Source: Reticulitermes lucifugus (lineage: Eukaryota > Arthropoda > Insecta > Blattodea > Rhinotermitidae). From it: a stretch of DNA of 38,313 bases. Positions 1 through 12,065 of the stretch are shown piece by piece; position 1 is the first letter of the stretch; each line of letters opens with the position of its first letter. The stretch covers positions 51,214 to 89,526 of the forward strand of contig JAKCWW010000845.1 in NCBI GenBank assembly GCA_026260175.1, read 5' to 3'. Made by a program: the position numbers and the translations under genes. The notes below the pieces were generated by a model, which was given only the letters and a program-made list of their open reading frames with translations, ran no database searches and was not told where the DNA came from.

Positions 1-289
1 TTTTTTCACTACAATTACAATTATATGTGCCTATTACATGACGGTCAGGACCATGCCCTGTTTCAAATTGTTCCTGGATGTTGGTTAAAGGCACAACGAT
101 TCAATAATGATGTATATCTCCATTGCTGTACTTGCTGTTGTAGTTAATAAAGTTTTTATTATTACTATTATTATATATACCTACATTTATGAGACCGAGT
201 TTCTCACAGCGGTGATTATGAAGATAATGGCGGTCTTAGAACTGAAGTAAATGGGTTAGGTAACAAAGTTTTAAATTTATTAAAATATG
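1..289. other. AT-rich non-coding, nothing identified
   Basis: No convincing open frame or repeat end was recognised. A short ATT-rich run lies near 150-175. It may be the outer edge of the palindromic element that follows. Confidence 0.4.
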
Positions 290-985
290 GACATTATATA
301 TTCCGTGCATTATTCATACAAGTAATTACAATAACCAACAAATGCACATAAAATGACTGCAAACCATAAAGAACACATAAAATTCCTACATGTTTCAGTG
401 CTAGGTGTGCAAGTATCAACACAACAATCTTGATATTACATTAATAAAATGTTAAAATATTAAAATTATGAAGTTCAGAACTTCAGAATTACCTAAGATG
501 ACGATGTAGGAAAGAGTCCAAGTTTTTATACAATTATATGCCAAGTATGCATACAAACATCTAGGTATTTCAAGTACGATCCAAGTCCATGTGGTGTGAG
601 TCGGTGTGTTTCTTAGCGTAACACACCACATGGACTAGGTACCCTCGGATCGTACTTGAAATAATCAATGTTTGTGTGCACACATGGCATATAATTATAT
701 AAAACTATGGACTCTTGCCTGCATGGTCATTTTACGTCAGTTTTGAAGTTAACACAATTTATAATAGTAATGTTTTAATATTTTAACATTTTCAAAATAT
801 AATACCAATGTTGTTGTGTTGATCCTTGCAAACCTTTGTACTTTGGATTCCCTGAAGATGGCGCCCTGGCGCTGAAACATGTAGAAATGTCATGTATAAT
901 TTTTAGTCCTGTTATGTGCATTTGTTAGTGTTTGTAATTACTTATTAAAATACACATACTGCAAATATATATACTGCAATCAGGT
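290..985. repeat. Large imperfect palindrome with a hammerhead-like motif
   Basis: Two inverted arms, about 290-598 and 622-985, can be followed almost continuously. The central match is gtccatgtggtgtg (585-598) against its complement at 622-635. Going outward both arms share the blocks ccaag/gatcgtacttgaaat, gcatataattatat, agagtcca, aaaatgttaaaatatta, caacacaacaa, ctacatgtttcag and aacaaatgcacataa. The arms differ by many substitutions and small indels, including about 10 extra bases in the right arm near 636-646, so this is an old event. The right arm keeps a hammerhead-like core; the left arm has lost the middle of it. No reading frame of note is inside. It could be two elements inserted head to head or one foldback element. 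The outer limits are approximate and I found no clear target-site duplication. Confidence 0.8.
852..891 (+). ncRNA. Hammerhead-ribozyme-like motif in palindrome arm
   Basis: The order is CTGAAGA (852-858), a GCGCC/GGCGC hairpin, GAAAC, a short stem III (C-G, A-U and U-A pairs around a 6-nt loop) and GTC as the cleavage triplet, so most core parts of a minimal type-I hammerhead are present. The fifth base of CUGANGA is variable in the family, so CUGAAGA is acceptable. Stem I, which should form between the bases before CTGAAGA and those after GTC, does not pair. I therefore read this as a decayed copy, not an active ribozyme. Confidence 0.5.
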
Positions 986-3643
986 TATGTATATTAATGA
1001 AATACACTTCTCTTTACTGGTCACGACATTGTAATTACACATGCGGGCCGCGCAAAAATGTAAATAATCCATGCCGCCTGATATAATGAAAAACTTGGAG
1101 ACCCATTATGCAAGTAAAAGAAGTGGCGCTGGCCAAGTGACTGGCGTACTAAGCGTGATAAAAATGCAATAATGTAAGAACGAGTTCCTGGCAGAACTCT
1201 TCTACCCCGGTTTCTATTACAAACACTTATACACCTACAGAACTAATGCCACCAAATTGTACATGTCAGTTTATTTTATTATTAGAACTTCATTCTTAAG
1301 TACATAATCCGTCTATTTTAGCCTAGGGAATATACCTCCATAAGTTTCGCACCGTCGCCATGTTCCTAATTATTTACTTACAGTGTTCCATGCATGGTGT
1401 TTAGGTAAACACGATCATAACCTAACTCGCCGAGCAGGTTACTGTATCGATAATGCACTATACTTCTATTCGGAAAGTGCCCAGATCTAATATCAACCAA
1501 GACACTGTCTGCCATAGCTAAGTGTATTGCGGTGTCACTTAAGTTATCCAGAAAAATTCCGGGATAATACTTCGGTTAGGCCAGACGCTTTTTCTAACTC
1601 CTTTCCAGTTCATCATTCACCAGTCACCCTACTTTCAACACCGCGTAATGACAGGTTCGTAAAGTAAACCACAAAGTGACCTAAATTTATATAAAATGTA
1701 ACATATTAACTTCCTGTAGTTTATTAGCTAACGCCATGAAATAAAATTCTACATGAAATGTTCTCATGTCGCCATTTTCCAGCTCCATATTTTATTAAAG
1801 TACCTTAACAAAATGTGCGTGTGTTTCGTAGATTATCTGTAACTGCCCATGATTGTAAAGTTAGTGGTGCTACTGTAGAGCCAACCTCTAAAAGTCGAAT
1901 GTTCGCCATGTTAAAACTGACTATGGAAAAAGAAAAAAACACGACAGGCCTGAATTTCTAATAAATTCTGTGAAAATTGATCAACTGTCTCAGCAGATGA
2001 ACAAAAGGGCCATGCAAAAAACACACCTAATAAACATGCTTTCCTTCCTTTAAAAACCAGGATAGAAATGAAGACAACGACATTTAAATTTCTGCATTAT
2101 CTGTGCGTAATGAATGAGGTGCCTTGTGGGTTTCCTCAGTCCCTCCAGGTATATGTTTATTCCACATCCTTTCCAGTTCTTTATTCAATTACCATCCTAC
2201 CACTCGACATCGCACTCGTACAGCCTCAGATTTTGACAGTGTCGTTAAATAACCTACAGAACAGAAGACCGTAATGAATAGTACTTTAATTTTAAAAAGA
2301 GGTTTAGTTGAGTAACGTAGGAGGCTTTAAAGTCCAGTTTATTTATATAAAAAAGATTGTAATTAGAACGAAACATTAGTGGGTATTTGCTGTTTTAGGT
2401 ACTTTATGGAATATCAGCTCATTGAGCGAACTCTGAACACACCAATAAGCCTGCAGATCGAGCGGATGTAGAATACAAATATTACAATATAGCGTATTGA
2501 TTCTTCTCATTATCCCTCTTTTTAACACAGATTTCATGACACAGGAATGCATTACTGATGCTATTCACTGTTGCGCTACAAAATGCATCGATCTTCTGGA
2601 AGCTTCTTTGATGTTCACATAGCCTTGTGTTCGAAGCTCTATGACGTCAAACCTGTATGTACCTTTCTGAATAAAAATACATAAAAAATAATGTGGGTTC
2701 GTGCCTCATAGAGCACCGGGACCGGGGCTGCGAATTTCACTTTAATCATGGATGTACCAGTGTGTCCACTTTCTTTCTGTATTTTCCTGTGTAGACAGAA
2801 AATTTTCGTAGGGCGAATACCACATCCAAAAAATTCTACTGACACACCGTAAAAAATTCATGTTTTACTATTAATCCTAAAATCGAAGAGGCCATAAAGC
2901 ATAAGGGGGTTTTACCTGAGGACAGCAACTCCAGTAAGCGAGGTCTTGAGACGGCAAGTCTGTCGAGAAATTCCCTGCCCCTTACGGATCAGGAATGTTA
3001 ATTGCTGAAACTAGTCATGAGTCTCACGAATCCAGTCACTAAACTCGCGCCTTATTTCTCCAAGATACATTTTATTATCATACTTCAATATATGCCTAGG
3101 TTTTTATATCGCGTCTTCCTAATATTTTGTATGAATTTTTTATATCTCTAATGCCTGCCTCATGTTACGCTTGTTGAAACGTACTTAATTCGACACACAA
3201 AGATTATTTGCCGAAGGGTGCAAATAAAATTAGAAGATACGATTAGAACTATACAAAAGCAATCATATTATTTTTCACAAAAAAGTGCATCCAGATCAAA
3301 CTTGCGGCTAAAAGGCTATGAGTCTGAATATTTACAATGCAGTTATTTATTTACAGGTTTAAATAGTGCGTCTCCCACAGTCGTTAAATTGTCTACTGAA
3401 AATTAGACGTGATTGCTGTACTTCTGTTTTTCTGTGTTTATAAGAGTTAAACAAACTAAACAGTTCCATATAATAATTTCGAGTAGCCTACACTGTACTG
3501 AATTCATTCAAGCACAAAATGTAGGGGTTCCATTCACAAAAGGCACTAAAAATCGTAATACAAAACAATTTTAAAAATGTATATTACATATGAAATTTCT
3601 TTGTCTGTATATTTCCGTTTACATACTGGTCATCATCATAACC
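986..3643. other. Non-coding stretch, nothing identified
   Basis: AT-rich sequence with only short chance frames (under 70 codons) on either strand. None shows a recognisable domain, splice-flanked exon or repeat end. Confidence 0.4.
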
Positions 3644-3644
3644 T

Positions 3645-3692
<48 letters not shown>
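3644..3692. repeat. (CA)n-(TA)n compound microsatellite
   Basis: An uninterrupted CA run changes directly into a TA run of about 30 bases. This is a simple-sequence repeat likely to vary in length. Confidence 0.95.
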
Positions 3693-3693
<1 letters not shown>

Positions 3694-4638
3694 CAAATAT
3701 TCTGAATGCAAATGATGTTACACATTGTAAGTGTATGTCTTTAATATATTATATCCGCCATAAACTATTAGAATTATCGTATAGCATCTCACAGTGGCGT
3801 GTTCGAACTAACTTCTGAAGCCATAAAGCTTACAGACAATTAAGAGGACATCTTTAAGGGCGGATGGGCCCACTGTAAGGACTCTACGTACGAATGACAA
3901 GACGAACAAAGAAAAATGAGGGTATACATGGATGTAGTGGATATAGTGGAAACTGCAGAATAAAATTCAGAAACATTCCGCATAAACCGGCTTCCTCAAT
4001 ACATATTTATAAAACCCTAAATAAATATATAAATAAACTTACAAATAAATTCATAGATTTCACACTTATGCACAGCAGGCAACTTTTTTTAACGTGAGCT
4101 CATTGACGATGTTCGTGCTTCTCTTTGTGGATACCTTGCTTTTATCTTTGAAGATCTGGATCAACAGGCAGAACAAATTATCTCTTTAAGAGGCCATATT
4201 TAGTCGTCAAATGACAATACCCCACGCCTGCCATAAACGAAATAGTATCGTTTGACATAAGACTTACACTTAAAGTGTTGTTAATTATGACGGTTGTCAT
4301 ACTGTTGTCTTTAAATGTCAATATAGGTTATACAATAAAATTTTAACAAAATATAAATTAGAAAACTAAGAAAATATAATGGAACACAGTAGCTCTCAAC
4401 ATAGAGAAAATTTGAATATAGTTTTGAAAGTAAGATAAATATTAAAATACCAAATTTTGTACATACTGTTTCTACAAATAGATGCTTTTATAAATTGATG
4501 GAATTATACAAATAACAGCCACTAACTAACAAAAGAAGGAAGAATTTTAATCAGTTTTCGTAATTTTTAGATCTCATAAACCAAACGAATTTTATATTTT
4601 GTACACATATTTACCTTTTTTAAAGAGTTTTTGACAGC
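3693..4638. other. Non-coding stretch, nothing identified
   Basis: AT-rich with many in-frame stops on both strands. I see no domain or repeat end. The open frame at 3894-4097 has no features of a real protein. Confidence 0.4.
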
Positions 4639-4680
4639 CTGGTGATGGTTCTATAGTGGACCGAAACATGTAGCTGTGTA
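4639..4680 (+). ncRNA. Hammerhead-like motif, degenerate
   Basis: CTGGTGA (one base off CUGANGA) is followed by a GGTTC/GGACC hairpin and then GAAAC. A weak stem III of three pairs closes on GTA, which fits the NUH rule for the cleavage site. The sequence after GAAAC starts with ATGTAG, as in the copy at 852-891, which suggests common descent. Stem I is not evident. Probably a relic. Confidence 0.4.
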
Positions 4681-4802
4681 GAAATAAAAGTGAGCAGTTG
4701 TGTTAGACGGAACATTTGTGTATTGATCCTTATTAAATGTTATCTGAGAAGGGGTTTTATAAGGGTAAATCGATTTATAAGTTGTCTATACCATATAACA
4801 GG

Positions 4803-5354
4803 ACACGTAATGCACGTATAACGTAACATCGAGTCGCGTTCGCGTAACCGTTGCCGTGGAAAAGAAATAAATATTACATATTCTGAGTCTGTGTCTGTAT
4901 TCTTGCCTTAGTTATCCAGCATGCAAAGCGCATGCGCCGCATTATATTGTCATCTGTGGCCTATCCGGCTCTGCAATATCTTTCCACATTATCTCGTTAA
5001 CGGCACGACTTTAAGAAAAACGTTTATGAACATAAAATGTGTGTTTTGATTTTCTCTACAACTATCCTCTGAAACGTTTCTCATTCTAAGAAGAATTCAG
5101 TGAAATATTATCATAAATGTACATATGTCTTCATGTAAAGTACCCGTTATTCTTGTCTGGTTTTAATGAAACTTGAATCTTATCCACAGATTTCGAAAAA
5201 ATACTCAAGTACCAAATTTCATGAAAATTTGTCCAGTGGAAGCCGAGTTATTTATGCGGATGGACGGACGAAAAGACAGACAGACATCACGAAGCTAATA
5301 GTCGCTTTTCGCAATATTGGGAACGCGCCTAAAAAACTGACGTTGAAAAAATGC
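4803..5354. repeat. Dispersed ~550-bp repeat, copy 1
   Basis: This block matches 25789-26333 in the same orientation over nearly its full length with scattered differences. Shared blocks include acgtataacgtaaca, ccagcatgcaaagcgcatgc, gtgtgttttgattt, aaatttcatgaaaat and ctaatagtcgcttttcgcaa. The minus-strand frames look like short relic peptides often predicted from cockroach repeats, but I cannot name the element. The right end holds a GGAC/GACAGACA-rich stretch. No transposase or reverse transcriptase is visible, so it is probably non-autonomous or a fragment. Confidence 0.8.
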
Positions 5355-6112
5355 TAAACATGTCACCTCCTTTTACTAACACTGTATTTACCATATGTCC
5401 ATGAATATAGAACATTTAAATAACCATCGCGTCGAAAACGTTTCGTCATTGCTGTCAAGGAAGATATGAGGAAAAACAGTACTATAAATTTTTTGACATC
5501 CCTGACTTTTATTTACGTTACGTTGACACTACACGGAGTTCAGTTATCGTATGTTGTCTAAGGTGACGTTAACCTGCTCTTAAGATTCACAGCCGAAATT
5601 CTCCACCCTGGATTCGTGTTACGGTTTGACGGAAACCCAATTCACGGTCCTTGAAGTGATATGAAGTGGTCTCCAGTATATCAGAGCAGGCGTTCTGTAT
5701 GTTACGGTCCAATAAATATAGAAGTTTTCAGTGACACCAAAATAAATGCAGCATCCGACAGCTTCGCGCATAGACTTTCAAATACTCTCTGGAAAGGTTT
5801 TGGAATTCAGTTCCTGTGTTTATTCGCAAACGGACAGATCCAATTGATGCCATGGCAGAGTTTCGTATAAAAACGGGGAAAAACGTTGCGATTTAAAAAT
5901 TCAAATTTTCACGATGGGTGCCTATTCGGATTACGATCTTCTGTGTTGTGACGCCGTGTAGTCTTATCGTTGGATACTAATGCTGCAGGAGGAATATGCC
6001 TTCTGCACCTTCTAAGAAGAAAATGGAAGAATCATGTTTTTCCTAAATGATAGGATTCTTGGAACTGTTCCCTTCACGAAGATAGAAAATAATATAATGC
6101 ATTCTGCAAATC
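5355..6112. other. Non-coding stretch, nothing identified
   Basis: Contains an open frame at 5661-5870 (69 codons) without recognisable features. No repeat ends were seen. Confidence 0.35.
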
Positions 6113-6800
6113 AATGCTTGAACAAACTTCAGTATTGAGTTCCCCACACCAAAAAAGGGAACAGGTTCATATCAATATACATCCGCAAACAGCCCAACAA
6201 CGTGTTGACACAATCCTTTAGATTTCTTTCTGCGGGGACATTTAAAAACCATACGGTATTCAGCTCTAATTGAAAATGAAGTGTACACTTCACCAATGCA
6301 ATTTTTGTGCCTGTTAAGTCATTCGCAAAGGCCCCTGAACCTTTGAAAAGGCGCGACATGTGTGTGCTCGCGTGCAATGATTTAGGTGGAGGAAGTTTTG
6401 AGCATTTGTTGCGAATTGTGACTTGATGAACGACAAGAATTCTTTCTTTCTTAGTCTGACCTCTATTGCTTACACATTCTAGGTGTGGAGGGTTTTGTTG
6501 CACCTCATCACACTCAGTGACACATACATACACACTCGGCAAGACTCCTCTAGACGAGGGATCAGCCCACCATAAGAACTCAACAGTAATTAAATTGGGG
6601 ACGTGTATTGTAAATGAATTATATCAGTTATAAGTAAAATATTACACAGTTTAGGGGTATTTATTGTTGAATGTTATCTTTCAATTGAACTCAAAAGCCA
6701 CTCACTTCCGGACATTATTTTATACAAACATTTTCCTTTGTTTTGATATAAAGAATTCGTGTTGAAGTTTGTCAAAGCATTTTAGATACACCCTCTATAT
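6113..6800 (+). mobile_element. Mariner-like deletion derivative, longer copy
   Basis: The right end (6757-6800) reads, on the minus strand, as a terminal repeat with the block gtgtatctaaaatgctttg. The same inner sequence (aatgcttgaacaaacttca) is at the left end near 6113. The element is related to 22763-23053 at both ends: the stretch after the left end (gagttccccacaccaaaaaa) and the 150 bp before the right end (gtatttattgttgaatg, atctttcaatt) are shared. The middle differs and holds a fragment of SINE-B on the minus strand. No transposase frame survives. Confidence 0.6.
6490..6570 (-). repeat. SINE-B fragment inside mariner-like element
   Basis: On the minus strand this reads gggctgatc, ctcgtctagaggagtc, ttgccgagtgtg and a final gagtgtgat. 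That matches the middle/3' part of the SINE-B copies at 12762 and 28548 (ctgatcactcgt, cagaggagtcctaccgagtg). The tRNA-like head is missing. The open frame of 137 codons at 6129-6542 overlaps it and is probably spurious. Confidence 0.6.
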
Positions 6801-7169
6801 TTCAAACGAATTTTATGAATAGATGGAAGCAACAGGCTTTGTTGCCTGAGTATAAAAGAAGACGAGGAAGAAAAGATGAAGAATAAGGTACCTGATATCG
6901 AGGAAATTTTTTCCTGGAACTAGTAAGTAAATAATAATGATATAACAGATAAGAATCACTAACAGGAAGCCCACACTAGAGAAAACCGCATAAATCACTG
7001 TTCCCTTACTAGTAAAGTTACAGCGAAGAAGATTTCCCACATTCACACTTTCTTTATATTCGTACTATAATAGGACTGGACCATCTCTTTGTCGCAAAAA
7101 TAAGCACCATGATGCGAAAGGCATTGGCAGTACATTATAGGTGACAATGCGGTCCACGGACGGGACTCC

Positions 7170-7400
7170 GTTTAGCGAAAAAAAAACCATGTAAAGCAAG
7201 ATGGGTAGCCAGAGTAGTGTATTTAGTTTAGCTGGGCTATCGGGGGTTTGAATCTCGGCAGAAGCAAGAGATTTATATGTTCCCCACATCCTCCAGACCG
7301 GCTAGAGGCCCACCAAACGTTCTATTCAATGGATGCCAGGGACTCTATCCCGGGGGTAAAGTGACCGGGGTGTAAGGCTGACCAATCTCCTTCATCCCGT
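7170..7400 (+). repeat. SINE-C, tRNA-derived, decayed head
   Basis: A B-box-like stretch (gggggtttgaatctcgg, about 7240-7256) is followed by a body that aligns with the minus-strand copy at 34344-34562: agaagcaagag, ctccagaccgg, agcccacc-like, attcaatgg and ccgggggtaaag. The A box is poorly preserved. The 3' part (gggggtaaagtgaccggggtgtaaggctgac) also resembles the same region of SINE-A. Boundaries are approximate. Confidence 0.6.
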
Positions 7401-7534
7401 GTCGAGCGTAGAAATGTGTGGGTCTATATCTCCACTCCCCTGTACGCTCTCCTGACGTGTATAGAGACAACTTTTCCTTTGCCTTTATAGAAAGCAAGAA
7501 GAATAAATTAAGAGTTTCAAAATTAAAGAGGCTT

Positions 7535-7552
7535 ACACACACACACACACAC
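7535..7552. repeat. (CA)n microsatellite
   Basis: A short uninterrupted CA dinucleotide run. It creates artificial open frames on both strands (runs of Thr-His or Cys-Val). Confidence 0.9.
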
Positions 7553-7866
7553 ATGCCAATGGTCTGTACAAAAAAAATCGTTTTGAGAGGACCTTTAGGC
7601 CGAAGTAAAATTCACTGAAGAAATTTGCAAACTGCGTTCCGCAGAACTCAGTTACTTTAGTTAAAAGTGACAGTAATTTCACAGATATAATGTTGAAGAT
7701 ATATACGTGTCGGGTTGTTAAAAACAGGGTAACGAAATTCCGGCTTCCATAAAATACAGGGTCGTCTTTATCTGACAGAATATTATATTCCTTCATGTCG
7801 ATGTAATTAGGATCTAAGAACTAATTCAGACAAACGCATTTACCTCTTGACAGTCACCACACGTTA

Positions 7867-7980
7867 CACATTACGCCTCGAGATCTGCGCTCCTCTGGGA
7901 AGTTACGCAGCGTAATATCCCAGAAGAGCGCAGATCTCATTCACATCCCAGCGGAAGCCTGAAATCACGCACATTACGCC
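7867..7980. repeat. Near-perfect 59-nt hairpin between 11-bp direct repeats
   Basis: Arms at 7880-7900 and 7918-7938 (21 bp each, one mismatch) begin gagatctgcgctc. The 17-nt loop itself contains the palindrome ttacgc-a-gcgtaa, so almost the whole 59 nt can pair. An 11-bp direct repeat, cacattacgcc, lies on each side (7867-7877 and 7970-7980). The region is far less diverged than the other inverted repeats here, so it is young or constrained. It could be a tiny foldback element with target-site duplications, a small structured RNA or a regulatory palindrome. No neighbouring gene helps to decide. Confidence 0.75.
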
Positions 7981-10590
7981 TTCATTTCGACAGACTATTT
8001 AAACAATAACAAACGTGGAATAATATGCATTAAGTCTCATGAATAAATTAAAAATAAAACGTTTATCCTTGTGGTCCGCATTGTTTAGGTATCAGGTACA
8101 AATTCTGACTGCGTCAGATTATTGAAGTTCGCAAGAGAGACGGAAACAGACTATAGGCTACACAGCACAACACTAATATTCGTGTGGTATAAGAGCTGTG
8201 TTTTGAGGGACAAGTGAATTTACTTTAGAGAAAACTCTCACTTGACCTACCCACATGTAGAATCAAGGTAGACTAAATTATTTAACACTAAACACTTTAT
8301 TAAAAAGCCCTGAGACTTTGCACATAAATCTATAAATATTACACATTTGGATGAAACCTTAAAATTAATAGTAGCTGTCACATTGTATGCTGCGCATGAA
8401 AGTGCCACATTTCTCTTCCTTTGCATGGTCACAGTGAATTTAGAAATGCTGTTATTCATTGCAAACTGTCCTGCAAAGATGACAAATTTGAAGCTGCTGC
8501 CTCCGTCTTCTGGGTATGAAAACGGGGTTGTAGCAGGTTACTCTGAAATATTTGCAGATTTTTACTAGGCTACATACACTGCATCACATACCACATCACA
8601 CTCGAAGCAGTGAGGAACTCAAATTTCGACGATAAGTTGATTTTATTTATACTTAATTTTACGGGCATGTTAGTAGCTCGGATTACACAGCATTGAACAC
8701 TAATGATCAGCGAATAAAAGAGTTGGAAAGGATGTTATATAATTTAAATGCGATTCTTTTATTTGTCTGAAGAAACACAGAATCCCACGATAGTCGTGTT
8801 AGGATGGCAATTTTCCCGTCGAAGTTTTAAACTCAGGTCCTCCCTAACACGAAGGAATGTTACACTCTCGACCGCAAAGTTCGGCCGGTAACGTAAATGA
8901 ACTGCATCCCTAGTGTTCCGCTGAAATTCTGTTTCACGTAAGGCAATAAGAGCAACAAATCTTCTCGAAATAAAACACAGATGTGATGATAATGATGATA
9001 ATATTAGAACTGATCCTTAGACAGGGCGTCAGATTGTGTACTACTACTGTGGATGGTTTCCACTGTGGGCCTTTCAGAACACGAAAGTGAATATTCTCGA
9101 TTCAAAAATACACAAAAAGTGTTTATCTACTGCACCAGTGCGTTATTCACTTAGTCGTTGCTAGTTGGTTAAACAGGTATACTTACTTGATCAAATGTCA
9201 CATCCACTTAAGTTGCGCAGGTTTCTGACCAGTCTTGTTATCATACAACAGAAATTGCATGCTGTGTAGTCTGTCACAAGCTAATATAGGGTAGGCCTAC
9301 ATTATACGTACTACCTAAACATTCCACTTCATTCGTACTTGGATTCTTCAAGTACTACTTTACTTTTAAATTCCCTGCTTTAACCAATAAAAATAATAAG
9401 TAATTCAGTGAATCTTGCAGGGAAACGTAATACGAAACTCTATCAAAGTACTGGATATATGACAAAGGCAAAAATGTGTTTTGTCCAAAGTTATTATGGC
9501 CGAATTTAAATTAGTATTTAGGAATCAAGGTAGAATGGTACAATATTTGCTAGAGACATTCTGAATGAAAATAAAATGGTTTTTTCTTCTCACATTATCT
9601 TGTTAAGCTTAATCGTTTGCGGAATTAATCCCTACAAGTCAACAAATTAAACATTTGTTGGAAATGACTGATTCGGAAATACAACTACGTCAGTGGCTAT
9701 ATATCAGAGTGTCCACTATAACACCAGACAGGCCAGTACATTTTATTCCTTGTAGACGGGTCTGCTTGTTATGTTTTATTCACAACACAGCACCTCAGTG
9801 ATAGTGTCTACGGTTCTCTTTAAGTTTCGAAAAGCAGTGTGTGTGTTAACTATGAGTTACTTTCATTCTCTTCCTCTACTTTTTCCTTCCTTTCTCCTGT
9901 CCTTCACATTGTAACCTCTTAGTAACAAGTAACAATGACCGGAAACAGGAAGGAAAGAATTTGGTGAAGTGAGGATTGTCAGGAAGGGGTTGTAGAGTAC
10001 TCTGTAAATGTCACCCTCCCTGAATCAGTCACTCAGTCAGGCAGTCACATAGTTACATGGATTTCCCCTCGACATGACGGAAAAACGTGACAAGACTACG
10101 GTAAAAGATGGTCTCGCTGAGTGAACAGGCACTCGGAAGGGAGACAATGCGCAATGCGTAGAGTTTTGTCACGGGGTGACCAGACTACATAACTAACGAC
10201 ATAAATAAGTCCTTTCTTTTTGGAAGCTGATAGTCGTTCAGTTCGTTACCCTTTCAAGGACTAGTGGTATTTATGTCCAACACGATTAGCATTAAGAAAT
10301 TGTACATTCTGCCTACAGAGCCTCTTTCTGCGATTTTCCTGAGTCTCAGAAATAATAAAGATTATTTCCCTATACGTAACAACAGCCTCACCAACACTCT
10401 AATTAAAGACGGCCTCCCTTGGTCCGTTTACCCATACGTGATTACTGAAAGCATAAGCGGGCTTGTAATAGGGAAACCTAGTAATTAGAACATGGATTGT
10501 GCTTACGCTAACGGACTTCCTGTCTTGGTCGATGGCCTTGTCGTTGTTATGCTAAGGACCCCTGCCGCAATTGACAATATCTCCTTTTGA
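7981..10590. other. Non-coding stretch, mostly nothing identified
   Basis: No conserved coding sequence was seen. A weak tRNA-like stretch on the minus strand near 8790-8900 (tgcggtcgagagtg followed by gacctgagtttaaaactt) could be a decayed SINE head. A GATAAT-rich run lies near 8980-9005. Confidence 0.35.
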
Positions 10591-10601
10591 GGGGGGGGGG
10601 G
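10591..10601. repeat. Poly-G run
   Basis: An uninterrupted run of G following cctttttga-like sequence. It is a possible length-error site in assembly. Confidence 0.7.
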
Positions 10602-11269
10602 GTATAACTTTGGTTTGATGGCTTTCTGGGAGTTGTACCCAGTGTGACAAGTTAGCGAAGTTAGGTTCTTGTGACTTAAATGGGGAGTCAATTTTGTCAG
10701 GCCTCTGTGCCCCGGAGGAAAGGGGGAGAGGGAGGATAAGGCCTTGTACTGGTCTTTAAATTATACCCTAGCCCATATGCAGAATTTATTTATTTATTTC
10801 AGTAACCGTAACGGATAGTGTTTATTGCGCTGTAAGAACTGAATCTCTACACATAAGCCAGGTTTATTTCCATCTTGAAAGGGGTTACGACATACAAAAT
10901 ATGTATGGACACCCAACAATATATAAGCATACTCACAATGTTCCGTCACTGGACCCTATCCTGAGCCACATGGATCAAGTCCACGTCCATACAATATTGT
11001 TTAAGAAAACCTTTAGTAATATTCTCCCTGCTACATTTAGTTCTTCCAAGTTGTTTGTTCGCTTCACGTTTCTCAAAGATTTTAATTAATTCATTTGTCA
11101 AATTCCTCATGACTACGGGGGAAGAGGTCATAACATGTGCCTAGAGTGGCTGTTAAAGTTACGACAAATTCTTATTAATCGGAATGGTCAGTGCCGAGGC
11201 CCGGACTCAAATTGGATATACCATGAATCCAAGTCACATTACTTACCAATTGAATAAACTTACTTTCCG
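10602..11269. other. Non-coding stretch, nothing identified
   Basis: No supported coding exon or repeat. Short open frames on both strands at 10901-11131 overlap and have no recognisable features. Confidence 0.35.
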
Positions 11270-12020
11270 TTAGTGGGGGAGTTGGTGAGAATATCGAGAG
11301 AGGGACCTGAGACAGACGAGTGAAGGTGCTGAAGTACCTGATGTAGTCAATTAGTGGAGTACTTTGACGTAAGGGGACACGCGGTGGCGCAGTTGCTTGA
11401 GGCACTGCGCTACAAGCCGGAAGGTAGCGGGTTCGATTCCCGATGGTGTCATTGGAATTGACATAATCCTTTCGGTCGCACTATGGCCCACGGTCTACTC
11501 AGCCTCTAATAGAAATGAGTACTAGGAATATTTCCTTGGGGTAAAGGCGGCCGGTGCGTAGGGCTGACACACCTTCATGTGCCGATTGTCTAGAAATCTG
11601 AGAGCCTCAACCTCCTGGAACCCTAAGGGCCTGTACAGGCTTGTAATGGGATGGCTTTACCTTATTGCTTTTACTTTGACGTAAGAGAGTGACTGAGGAA
11701 GAGTTCAGAAATTACAGCGAGTCGCTGAGTGTAGTGAGTTAATGCAGTCATTCAATGATTGCAGTCAGTTAATAGAGTTAATAGACAGACTGAGTAAAAT
11801 TAGTTAGCATAACGAAAGGGTTTATGTACCAATGACAGAGGAGTGGGTTAAAGTGGTTTGGTAGCATAAATGTGCGGAAGAGTGAGTGTGTTGAGAACAT
11901 AGTGTCAGTATAGTGAGTAATATGACTTAATGTAGTCATTCAGTAAGCAGGGTAAGGCAGTGAAATTAGTTATAAAAGTGAGATAATTGAGTGACTGAAT
12001 GATGGCAGTGCAAGTGTTTA
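11270..12020. repeat. GAGT/AGTGA-rich degenerate tract, split by a SINE
   Basis: On both sides of the SINE at 11374-11671 the plus strand is rich in agtgag, gagtg, cagtcatt and gttagt words, purine-biased and without fixed period. It looks like the remains of a decayed tandem array. No protein-coding signal was seen. Confidence 0.45.
11374..11671 (+). mobile_element. SINE-A, tRNA-derived, with 14-bp target-site duplications
   Basis: The tRNA-related head has an A box (gcggtggcgcagttgcttga) and a B box (gggttcgattcccg). The body carries aatcctttcggtcgcac, agcctctaatagaaatgagt and ggccggtgcgtagggctgac, and the tail ctcaacctcctgg and gtaatgggat. The exact 14-bp duplication tactttgacgtaag flanks it at 11360-11373 and 11672-11685. 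This proves insertion by target-primed reverse transcription with a borrowed LINE machinery. It is a full-length copy of about 298 bp and resembles the Talua type described from termites. Confidence 0.92.
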
Positions 12021-12065
12021 GAAAGTTAAGCGAAACCGTGATACGTTTGGTTTGGTTCTTTTGCT

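Noticed and set aside
3646..3662. CRISPR-like or regulatory meaning of simple repeats
   Set aside because: These are ordinary microsatellites. No spaced direct repeats of CRISPR type occur anywhere in the window.
6129..6542. 137-codon open frame on the minus strand
   Set aside because: Its first part is a SINE-B fragment and the rest overlaps a mariner-like derivative. No domain is visible.
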